33,407 nt of DNA, taken from the NCBI GenBank assembly GCA_900769985.1, contig CAAGIS010000235.1, positions 1 to 33,407 of the forward strand. Direction: 5' to 3'. The notes under the pieces are model-generated. The model made no database searches. It was not told where the DNA came from and saw only the letters and a list, made by a program, of their open reading frames with translations. Below, piece after piece: positions 1 to 5,382 of the stretch; position 1 is the first letter of the stretch, and each line of letters starts with the position of its first letter. Source of the stretch: Spirochaetia bacterium (GTDB taxonomy: Bacteria; Spirochaetota; Spirochaetia; Treponematales; Treponemataceae). The position numbers and the translations under genes are program-made.

Positions 1-771
1 ATGATTTTCATACTGAATTAAAAAATCAATCTCGCCAGAAGAATTCGGAGATGAATAATAAAACGGCTTAAAATCAGTACATGAAAGCAGCTGCTGCAAA
101 ACATACTGTTCAGTTATAGCTCCCTTAAATTCAACAAAAAAAACATTGTCATCTAAAATACTTTTTATATCTGTGTTTCCAAGTGCACATAAAAGACCAA
201 TATCATTCATATAAATTTTAAATGAATCTAATTCCTCATAAGCCTTTAACGGATAACCAGGTTTTGAAAGGCTATGCACAAGATGAATCAAACCACAATC
301 AGAAAGCCATTGAATTGCCAGTTCAAAATCTTTTGCACGAGCTCCTTTTTTGACTTGCCCATACATAAACTTTTTATTATCTTTTGAAAGTTGTGCTGGT
401 AAAGAAGACCATACCTGATTAAGCCTAGTACTGAGAGTACCTGATGCATGTTTTGAAAAATCCTGAGCATATACTTCAAGAAGATTATTCTGAACTTCGC
501 GTACCTTAAACCAATCCTGTTCTTCTATAAAAGTCTGAACAGCCTGCGGCATACCGCCAACATAAAAATATTCTTTCATTCTGGAAATGAATTTCGATTT
601 TAAAGCTGTAATCAAAGACCAGTCGCAGGATTCTAAAACAGAGACTACCTGTTCATTTTCGCAGGCCATAAGGAACTCAATAAAGGAAAGCGGATACAAA
701 GTCATTAAATCAACTTTGCCAACAGGAAAATTTGTTCCCTTATGCAAAGCAACCCCTAACCTTGAATGCAG
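1..771 (-). pseudogene. DUF4143-type ATPase, N-terminally truncated, runs off the window edge
   Basis: An open minus-strand frame of 257 codons runs from just after a TAG at 772-774 to the window start. It begins in the conserved stretch that follows the AAA module of DUF4143 ATPases (RLGVALHKGTNFPVGKVDLM) and continues through TLYPLSFIEFLMAC, then KEYFYVGGMPQAV, and a C-terminal nuclease-like part with ITEQYVLQQLL and SGEIDFLIQ. These are hallmarks of this ATPase/DUF4143 family. The Walker A and B half that should precede it is absent: upstream the reading frame hits a stop and different sequence takes over. No start codon with a ribosome site is visible, so this is best read as a 5'-truncated remnant. 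The true 3' end lies outside the window. Family assignment is confident; pseudogene status is inferred from the missing P-loop. Confidence 0.8.
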
Positions 772-988
772 CTAATTGTTTACAAACATCATTTGTATAA
801 AAAAAATACTTATTTACAGAAGGATAATATTTCTTCGTATTAGTTATCGAGTCTAATATTTTAGATTTATGCTTGGATATACTATCTTTGTAATATTTTG
901 ATTGAAAGCCAACAACCCATTTACCATCTGGAGAGTGAACAGGATTTTTTTCAATTGCAGCTTGATTCAAATAAACTCCAATTCGGCC
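740..988 (-). pseudogene. Remnant of a restriction-endonuclease-like (Mrr/PD-DExK-type) N-terminal region
   Basis: About 82 open codons lie between a TAA at 989-991 and a TAA at 740-742. The peptide contains DGKWVVGFQSKYY followed by KSKILDSITNTKKYYPSVNKYFFYTN. This resembles the N-terminal nuclease-like domain found in large NTPase defence proteins, where a 'W..GxQaKYY' strand carries the catalytic Q-x-K and is followed by a helix and 'P.l....fyt'. Only this fragment remains. It has no ATG, and its 3' end overlaps the DUF4143 fragment in another frame, so the two remnants were joined by a deletion. Assignment rests on motif resemblance only; the pseudogene call is firmer than the family call. 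Confidence 0.5.
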
Positions 989-1035
989 TTACCATTTTCT
1001 ACATCCTTTTAAAACTTTTTTATATAGTGGTACTA

Positions 1036-2415
1036 CTATTTCAATCTAAATACGGCCGTAGGAGATTTTGAACTTCCTTCCCTGAATATTGTTCCATCTT
1101 TAATAAGAGGATTGATTATTTCTTCAAGGAATCGGCTTCTGCTTCTATAAGACGTTACAGCCTGTAATTCTTTTGCAGATCTAGGACTTTCCTTTAAGAG
1201 TTTAATTATTTTCTCAGTATCGGATTGTTCTACAAAGGGCTCTTCTGTTTGGTATAATTTATCAAAGAGTCTTAAATCAAGGAAGCCTGGATAAATCATG
1301 ACACAAGGCTGCTTTTCTTCTGATGAATCTTTATAACTTTCTATCATTGTCTGAAAGCCAGTTCCACCACGTTCCATTAAATTCGCAACATCAAGACAAG
1401 CTGCTATTATTGTATTTCTTCTGATTGAAGGAATAGCTCCCTGCGGATATTCATTATAATCTTTTGGTAAAAGCCATGAACCTGGAGAAACTATGTCTAT
1501 TCTGTCAGAATAAATATCAACATCAATCTGAGTTCCGTAAATTGAATAATCGCGATGAGCAATAGCATTTACCATAGCTTCACGGATAGCTTCTTTTGGA
1601 TATGAACGAATTTCTTCTCTGCCACCATCGGAAGTTTTTTTCCAGCCTGTTTTGGTATTGCGCTCAATAAATTGCAGTGCAAGTTTTAAGCCTTTTGATA
1701 GAGGACCTTTTATTTTTTCACTATCAAGAACAGTACCTGTTTTATCCTTTCCACGCCACAAGCGGCAGCAAATGAGAGAATCATCTCCTGAATAATCATC
1801 CCTAAACATCATTAAGCCAGATTTTGCAAATCCATCTTTTGAGATTATTTCTTCATTTTGAAGTTCTTTTACAGTTGGTGCAGATTTATCACTTCTAAAT
1901 TCTTTGCATAATTCGATATAATCAGACCAGTTATCTTCTAAATAAACGATATCTGTTGTTTCATTATCAACACCGAATTTTCGTTTTGAAAGAGAAATAA
2001 TATCTTCCAGTGTTGCTGGAGTTGAATTTCCATCTCCTCGTATATAAACATTTTCATTAAAGTCGCCTTCACGATATCTGACTATGGAATCAGCAGAAAA
2101 GACTTTGACAGCAAGAACAAATTTTTCAGCATTATCGTCAACACTTCTCATTCCATAAGTAATTTTTGCATGGGGAAAAATGTGACGGTCATTTATCAAT
2201 GAAATAAGATTTTTTATCTTGTCTATTTCTTCTATCGAAAGGCCAAAGGCATCCCGATTATCAGATACTCCAACAAAGATATATCCACCTTCACCATTTG
2301 CATAGGCCTCAATTGTTTTTGCCCATTTTAATGGTTCATTTGGATTCAATATTGCCTTGAATTCATACTTAGTGTCTTCTGTCAGGATATCTGAATATAT
2401 TTCGTTAATTTTCAT
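1036..2415 (-). CDS. AlbA_2/Schlafen-like ATP-binding transcriptional regulator
   Basis: A 459-residue cytoplasmic protein. Residues ~1-130 form an AlbA_2 (Schlafen AlbA-like) nucleic-acid-binding domain, with YEFKA near the start and GGYIFVGVSDN. Residues ~270-360 carry a GHKL-type HATPase_c_4 module, seen as REAMVNAIAHRDY (N-box-like) and DRIDIVSPGSW. The last ~70 residues look like a winged helix (KIIKLLKESPRSAKELQ). This layout is widespread in bacteria and often annotated 'putative DNA binding / RecG-like'; its biochemical role is not established. The start has a GAGG motif about 8 nt upstream. The gene stands alone beside two defence-gene remnants, and its promoter holds an array of short repeats (2445-2485), suggesting tight control or autoregulation. 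The gene appears intact. Confidence 0.85.
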   Translation of the reverse strand: MKINEIYSDILTEDTKYEFKAILNPNEPLKWAKTIEAYANGEGGYIFVGVSDNRDAFGLSIEEIDKIKNLISLINDRHIFPHAKITYGMRSVDDNAEKFVLAVKVFSADSIVRYREGDFNENVYIRGDGNSTPATLEDIISLSKRKFGVDNETTDIVYLEDNWSDYIELCKEFRSDKSAPTVKELQNEEIISKDGFAKSGLMMFRDDYSGDDSLICCRLWRGKDKTGTVLDSEKIKGPLSKGLKLALQFIERNTKTGWKKTSDGGREEIRSYPKEAIREAMVNAIAHRDYSIYGTQIDVDIYSDRIDIVSPGSWLLPKDYNEYPQGAIPSIRRNTIIAACLDVANLMERGGTGFQTMIESYKDSSEEKQPCVMIYPGFLDLRLFDKLYQTEEPFVEQSDTEKIIKLLKESPRSAKELQAVTSYRSRSRFLEEIINPLIKDGTIFREGSSKSPTAVFRLK

Positions 2416-2435
2416 TCTTCGGCCTCTCTGCTTGT

Positions 2436-2485
2436 ATTATAACAAACATTGCCGAACATTGCCGGAACATTACCATAACATTGCC
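2436..2485 (-). promoter_or_regulatory. Promoter with four helically phased GGCAATGTT repeats
   Basis: Upstream of the AlbA/Schlafen-like gene a perfect TATAAT (-10) lies at 2436-2441 on the minus strand. Immediately upstream are four copies of AACATTGCC (plus strand; one reads AACATTACC) starting at 2445, 2455, 2466 and 2477. Start-to-start spacing is 10, 11 and 11 bp, one DNA turn, so all copies face the same side of the helix across the -35 region. This is seen directly; that it is an operator array is inference. Confidence 0.6.
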
Positions 2486-2710
2486 AGAAGTCTTACTTTC
2501 AATTTATGAAGAATCCGCAGGTCAAAAACCTACGGTCCACGAACTTAAAGTAAGCAGTTTAAGTAAAAGTTGAATTTCAGTGAATTCAGGTGGATTTATT
2601 TGAATTGCCAATTTTAAAATCTAGTGTTATATTGTAGTTATCCAAGGGCAGAATACCACTATTTTTGGTATTATTTGTCTATTGAGGTTCAGTAAGCTTC
2701 AGTTTAAAAC
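2486..2710. other. Intergenic DNA with one weak hairpin
   Basis: No convincing gene lies between the regulator promoter and the tRNA terminator. An imperfect hairpin is visible at 2515-2535 (CCGcAGGT with loop CAAAA and ACCTaCGG). A tRNA relic was considered but no cloverleaf could be built. Otherwise nothing is supported. Confidence 0.4.
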
Positions 2711-2735
2711 AAAAAACCACTCATTTCTGAGTGGT
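2711..2735 (-). terminator. Rho-independent terminator of the left tRNA-fMet
   Basis: On the minus strand an 8-bp stem (ACCACTCA/TGAGTGGT, loop of 4) is followed by a run of six T just 3' of the tRNA gene. It differs completely from the terminators next to the right-hand copy. Confidence 0.85.
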
Positions 2736-2741
2736 CTGTTT

Positions 2742-2814
2742 TAGCGGGGGCAGGACTCGAACCTGCGGCCTCCGGGTTATGAGCCCGACGAGCTGCCAGC
2801 TGCTCTACCCCGCG
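2742..2814 (-). tRNA. Initiator tRNA-fMet (CAT), left copy
   Basis: A 73-nt cloverleaf folds cleanly: acceptor CGCGGGG, D arm GAGC/GCTC, anticodon loop CTCATAA, T arm GCAGG-TTCGAGT-CCTGC, discriminator A. It is the initiator rather than the elongator type because base pair 1-72 is a C-T mismatch and the anticodon stem carries three consecutive G-C pairs (GGG/CCC), both known initiator hallmarks. CCA is not encoded. It is identical to the copy at 4785-4857 on the other strand. Confidence 0.95.
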
Positions 2815-2826
2815 TCGTGTTTAGAT

Positions 2827-2855
2827 AGTGTACTCAAAATTTCTAAAATGGTCAA
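2827..2855 (-). promoter_or_regulatory. Promoter of left tRNA-fMet
   Basis: Minus-strand -35 TTGACC (2850-2855), 17-bp spacer and -10 TACACT (2827-2832), ending 12 bp before the first tRNA base. It is a near-consensus housekeeping promoter, identical to that of the right copy. Confidence 0.8.
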
Positions 2856-3110
2856 CACAGTTAATTGTGATGTAAACAAAATACTCAGAAAAGGCACCTA
2901 TAAAACTCTCCTTGTTAAACAAAAAAAACAATCACAAATTTATTCTGAAAATTATAGAAAAAAAAACTTTTTTCCAAAAAACAGTACAAAAATGATATCT
3001 ATGATTTAAAAACCCGTGATAAATTCAAACTATAGTTACTGATAAAAACGTAACGAAATGCGCATTTCAAAAACGAGAGATTTATCAATAAAACAGAGAA
3101 AGGAAAACAA

Positions 3111-3674
3111 ATGAAAAAAATCGTAACATTATTGGCTGCATGTGCAGCAATCGTATTGGCTAGCTGTGCTCAGCCATCAACATCTGGTTCTGGTGTAGTG
3201 GGGGGGGGCTCTGAAGCTGGTGAAACAAAAGTTGCATATGGATTAACAGCTCTTGATGGCTGGGGATTCTACACTATTTCTGAAGCCACAGCAACTTCTG
3301 CACGTGTTTCTTATAATGGGAATGCGCCTACTCAGTACAGCACATGTTGTGGTGCCGACATTACAACTGGATCTGCAACAAAAGCTACTTTCAAAGTAAA
3401 AAATAACGGCAGCGAGACAGCTTATGTTAAGATTGATGTAAAAAACGACACTAATGGTTCAGCTGTAACAGCTGCAACAATTAATGATTCAGCTGCAGAT
3501 GTACAGTATGGCGGAGCTGATACAACAATTGAAGCTGGAGGAGAAGCAGAATTTGTGTTTACATTGGATTCAACAAAAAATGCTAATAAATTGGTTGTTG
3601 CTCTCAATAATGACCAGTCATCAAATCCAACATCTGGTGACATCACAATCTCAGATGCTTACATGTACAAATAA
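3111..3674 (+). CDS. Exported lipoprotein with beta-sandwich-like C-terminus and an in-frame G9 tract
   Basis: A 187-residue protein with a lipoprotein signal (MKKIVTLLAACAAIVLASC; lipidated Cys19), a Ser/Gly linker and a C-terminal region (~40-187) rich in alternating beta residues, Asn, Thr and Gly. The latter resembles carbohydrate-binding-module-like jelly-roll domains, but I cannot name a family. GAAAGGA lies upstream of the ATG. The linker codons for Val-Gly-Gly-Gly (residues 30-33) contain nine consecutive G (3200-3208). One extra G leads to a TGA within three codons, and one fewer to a TAA about 13 codons on, so only the present register gives full-length protein. The next gene is a GH16 glucanase in the same direction, consistent with a glycan-related surface role (inference). 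Confidence 0.75.
   Translation: MKKIVTLLAACAAIVLASCAQPSTSGSGVVGGGSEAGETKVAYGLTALDGWGFYTISEATATSARVSYNGNAPTQYSTCCGADITTGSATKATFKVKNNGSETAYVKIDVKNDTNGSAVTAATINDSAADVQYGGADTTIEAGGEAEFVFTLDSTKNANKLVVALNNDQSSNPTSGDITISDAYMYK
3200..3208 (+). repeat. Homopolymeric G9 tract inside the lipoprotein gene
   Basis: Nine consecutive G residues directly after the signal-peptide codons. Tracts of this length are slippage-prone, and poly-G tracts control phase variation in Treponema pallidum. Both +1 and -1 registers terminate almost at once, as expected for an ON/OFF switch. Confidence 0.7.
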
Positions 3675-3754
3675 TTAAGGATACTTACAAAAATTTTCAC
3701 CATTTCCATCGTGTAATCATTAAAATACTGTCTGTATTTTTGGGAATTTTACTT

Positions 3755-3774
3755 GCCAGACTTCAAAGTCTGGC
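3755..3774. other. Hairpin between lipoprotein and glucanase genes
   Basis: GCCAGACT with loop TCAA and AGTCTGGC form a perfect 8-bp stem. It is not followed by a T run, so it is a poor terminator; an mRNA-stability or processing element between the two genes is an alternative. Confidence 0.5.
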
Positions 3775-3798
3775 TTATCATTTAGTACGTGAGGTAAT

Positions 3799-4671
3799 AT
3801 GAAACACACAAGCGCAATCAAAAAACTTTCCACAGTACTCGTTTTTACAGCTGCTGCATTTATACTTGCATCATGTGGAAAAGTAAAAGAAGAAAAATTT
3901 GGAATTGGTTCGCCGACATCGTCAAACTATACAGATGCCGATCTTGTATGGGTAGAAAATTTTAATCAGAAAAAACTTGATACAGACAACTGGATATACG
4001 AAGTTCATTATCCGGGATGGGTAAATAGAGAACTTCAGGCTTATGTAATTTCAGACGACAACATTTACCTTAAAGATGGCAAACTAATTATTCAGCCTCT
4101 TAAAATAAGAAGTACATATACATCAGGCAGAATCAGCACATTAGGAAAAAAATCATTTACTTACGGAAGGTTCGAAGCCCGCTTAAAAGTTCCAAGAGGA
4201 AAAGGATTTCTTCCTGCATTCTGGATGATGCCTGCAGACGAAAGCCTGTACGGACAATGGCCAAAATCTGGTGAAATCGACATTATGGAAGTCCTTGGTG
4301 ATAACGTTAATAAAGTCTATGGCACACTTCACTTTGGAGACCCTCATACACAAAATCAGGGAAGCGCCCAGATTTTTGAAGGGAACTTTGCAGATGATTT
4401 TCACATTTTTGCTGTTGAATGGGAACCAGATGAAATGCGTTTCTATGTTGACGACAACTGCTATTATAAAACAAGCGAATGGTTTACAAAAAAAAGTGGT
4501 TTTAAAGAAAGTCCATACCCTGCACCTTATGACCAGCCGTTCTATATTATTCTTAACGTAGCAGTCGGCGGTAACTGGCCCGGAAAGCCTGACGAATATA
4601 CAACATTCGATGAACAGGCTCAGATGGTTGTAGATTATGTAAAAGTCTATCAGAAAAAAGAATATAAATAA
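3799..4671 (+). CDS. GH16 beta-glucanase (laminarinase/lichenase-type) lipoprotein
   Basis: A 290-residue lipoprotein: signal with lipobox LASC (Cys26), then a single glycoside hydrolase family 16 jelly-roll from ~48 to 287. The catalytic signature GEIDIME is at 158-164, giving nucleophile Glu159, assisting Asp161 and acid/base Glu164. Other family marks are YGRFEARLKVPRGKGFLPAFW, GTLHFG, FHIFAVEWEP and the C-terminal VDYVKVYQ. The extra Met in ExDxME is typical of the laminarinase branch, so the enzyme probably cleaves internal beta-1,3 (or mixed 1,3-1,4) glucan linkages. It would be tethered to a membrane and face outward or the periplasm. GAGGT lies a few bases before the ATG. It follows the phase-variable-looking lipoprotein by 124 bp, with a hairpin between. 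Exact glucan specificity cannot be read from sequence. Confidence 0.93.
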   Translation: MKHTSAIKKLSTVLVFTAAAFILASCGKVKEEKFGIGSPTSSNYTDADLVWVENFNQKKLDTDNWIYEVHYPGWVNRELQAYVISDDNIYLKDGKLIIQPLKIRSTYTSGRISTLGKKSFTYGRFEARLKVPRGKGFLPAFWMMPADESLYGQWPKSGEIDIMEVLGDNVNKVYGTLHFGDPHTQNQGSAQIFEGNFADDFHIFAVEWEPDEMRFYVDDNCYYKTSEWFTKKSGFKESPYPAPYDQPFYIILNVAVGGNWPGKPDEYTTFDEQAQMVVDYVKVYQKKEYK

Positions 4672-4743
4672 GATATAAAAAGAAGTTCTGTATCAAAAAC
4701 ACAAATAAAAAAAGACTTTCTTAATTAATATGCAACCAATGTG

Positions 4744-4772
4744 TTGACCATTTTAGAAATTTTGAGTACACT
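4744..4772 (+). promoter_or_regulatory. Promoter of right tRNA-fMet
   Basis: -35 TTGACC (4744-4749), 17-bp spacer, -10 TACACT (4767-4772); first tRNA base at 4785. Confidence 0.8.
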
Positions 4773-4784
4773 ATCTAAACACGA

Positions 4785-4857
4785 CGCGGGGTAGAGCAGC
4801 TGGCAGCTCGTCGGGCTCATAACCCGGAGGCCGCAGGTTCGAGTCCTGCCCCCGCTA
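4785..4857 (+). tRNA. Initiator tRNA-fMet (CAT), right copy
   Basis: Identical 73-nt cloverleaf to the left copy, with the C1-T72 mismatch and the GGG/CCC anticodon stem that mark initiator tRNA. It has its own promoter and is followed 9 bp later by an intrinsic terminator, so it looks functional. CCA is not encoded. Confidence 0.95.
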
Positions 4858-4865
4858 TATTAACC

Positions 4866-4893
4866 TTTTCAGTTTTCTGAAAAGTTTTTTTTA
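4866..4893 (+). terminator. Rho-independent terminator after right tRNA-fMet
   Basis: Perfect 8-bp stem CTTTTCAG/CTGAAAAG with a TTTT loop, followed by eight T. Confidence 0.85.
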
Positions 4894-4918
4894 TTTTAAA
4901 GCCTGATAGTAAAGAACT

Positions 4919-5061
4919 CAGGACTCGAACCGTAGTGAACGGTTCTAAAAACGCGAATACTTGGAGCGTTTTTAGAAAACTTCGACAGGATGTCGAAGTT
5001 AGTGAACGAAGGCGGACTGGAAGGAGCGAACACGATGTTCGCGACTGGAAGGCGAGTCCTG
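4919..5061. repeat. Dense multi-hairpin element bounded by tRNA T-arm sequence
   Basis: The outer ends pair with each other (CAGGACTCG at ~4919-4927 and CGAGTCCTG at 5053-5061). Inside are four perfect hairpins in a row: GAACCG/CGGTTC (4927-4945), TCTAAAAACGC/GCGTTTTTAGA (4944-4976), AACTTCGAC/GTCGAAGTT (4978-5000) and GCGAAC/GTTCGC (5026-5042). A 10-bp direct repeat GACTGGAAGG occurs at 5015 and 5043. The left end, CAGGACTCGAACC, is the reverse complement of the fMet T arm, and the right end is the fMet 3' end in forward orientation. I do not recognise the element; it encodes no protein. Confidence 0.65.
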
Positions 5062-5070
5062 CCCCCGCTA
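5053..5070 (+). pseudogene. Third, partial tRNA-fMet: 3'-terminal 18 nt
   Basis: The 18 bases CGAGTCCTGCCCCCGCTA are identical to the last 18 bases of the two full fMet tRNAs and are directly followed by a strong terminator, as a real tRNA gene would be. The 5' three quarters are missing and replaced by the hairpin element. It may be the original 3' end of a tRNA gene that was interrupted or rearranged. Confidence 0.75.
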
Positions 5071-5076
5071 AAAAAA

Positions 5077-5106
5077 AATCACTTCATTATTGAAGTGATT
5101 TTTTTG
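5077..5106 (+). terminator. Rho-independent terminator after the partial tRNA
   Basis: 10-bp stem AATCACTTCA/TGAAGTGATT, loop TTAT, then a T run with A-rich sequence before the stem. It could work in both directions. Confidence 0.85.
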
Positions 5107-5258
5107 TTTGTAAACCCCACCTAAAATTTATTCCTAAAAAAATATCCAGCCGTCAAAAATCAGTAGAAAATACTCCTATTTTATCAACCTATTTTTATAT
5201 TGTTTTAAAAAAAATCTATGGTAAAATTATATGTACAACTTTTACAAAACAGCATGCT

Positions 5259-5277
5259 AAGGGAACACTGAATGTAG
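5259..5277 (+). repeat. 19-bp direct repeat, copy 1
   Basis: AAGGGAACACTGAATGTAG matches 7535-7553 at 18 of 19 positions. The two copies bracket the c-di-GMP phosphodiesterase gene and its promoter. Confidence 0.6.
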
Positions 5278-5328
5278 CTAAACATTCTGATGTTGTTTTT
5301 ACTGTATTTCACCCGAAGGGACTTAATG

Positions 5329-5357
5329 ATGACACTGAGTTTTCAGGCTTCTATAGT
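5329..5357 (+). promoter_or_regulatory. Promoter of the c-di-GMP phosphodiesterase gene
   Basis: -35 ATGACA (5329-5334, 5 of 6 consensus), 17-bp spacer and -10 TATAGT (5352-5357, 5 of 6). Transcription would start near 5364, only a few bases before the G9 tract. Confidence 0.6.
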
Positions 5358-5368
5358 GCAGTTTTTTA

Positions 5369-5377
5369 GGGGGGGGG
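5369..5377 (+). repeat. Homopolymeric G9 tract serving as ribosome-binding site
   Basis: Nine G followed by TATAG and the ATG at 5383. No other Shine-Dalgarno is present, so the tract itself must pair with the anti-SD. It also lies in the initially transcribed region of the predicted promoter. Length changes could therefore tune expression without altering the protein. Confidence 0.65.
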
Positions 5378-5382
5378 TATAG

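Larger units (their letters stand above)
2742..2859. repeat. Left arm of a 118-bp perfect inverted repeat (promoter plus tRNA-fMet)
   Basis: Every base from the discriminator A of the tRNA (2742) to four bases beyond the -35 box (2859) is the exact reverse complement of 4740-4857. The repeat stops abruptly at both ends, so the duplicated unit is a promoter with a mature-length tRNA gene, without its terminator. The arms point away from each other and enclose 3111-4671. The stretch 2860-3110 inside the left arm holds no gene. Confidence 0.95.
4740..4857. repeat. Right arm of the 118-bp inverted repeat (promoter plus tRNA-fMet)
   Basis: Exact reverse complement of 2742-2859. Sequences outside both ends of this arm are unrelated to those flanking the left arm, including the terminator, so the copied block is sharply bounded. 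Confidence 0.95.
5108..5382 (+). other. Leader region with an open but startless frame
   Basis: No complete gene. A plus-strand frame stays open from about 5121 to a TAG at 5368-5370 and ends in coding-looking sequence (HSDVVFTVFHPKGLNDD), but it has no ATG, GTG or TTG. It may be the tail of a lost gene. Its end overlaps the promoter and G9 tract of the next gene, and it contains one copy of a 19-bp repeat (5259-5277). Confidence 0.35.

Noticed and set aside
2515..2535. Decayed tRNA between the regulator and tRNA-fMet
   Set aside because: Only one imperfect stem; no acceptor or T arm can be formed around it.
2731..3009. Plus-strand open frame of 92 codons
   Set aside because: It runs antisense through the tRNA-fMet gene and its promoter, with no ribosome site and A-rich low-complexity sequence at the end.
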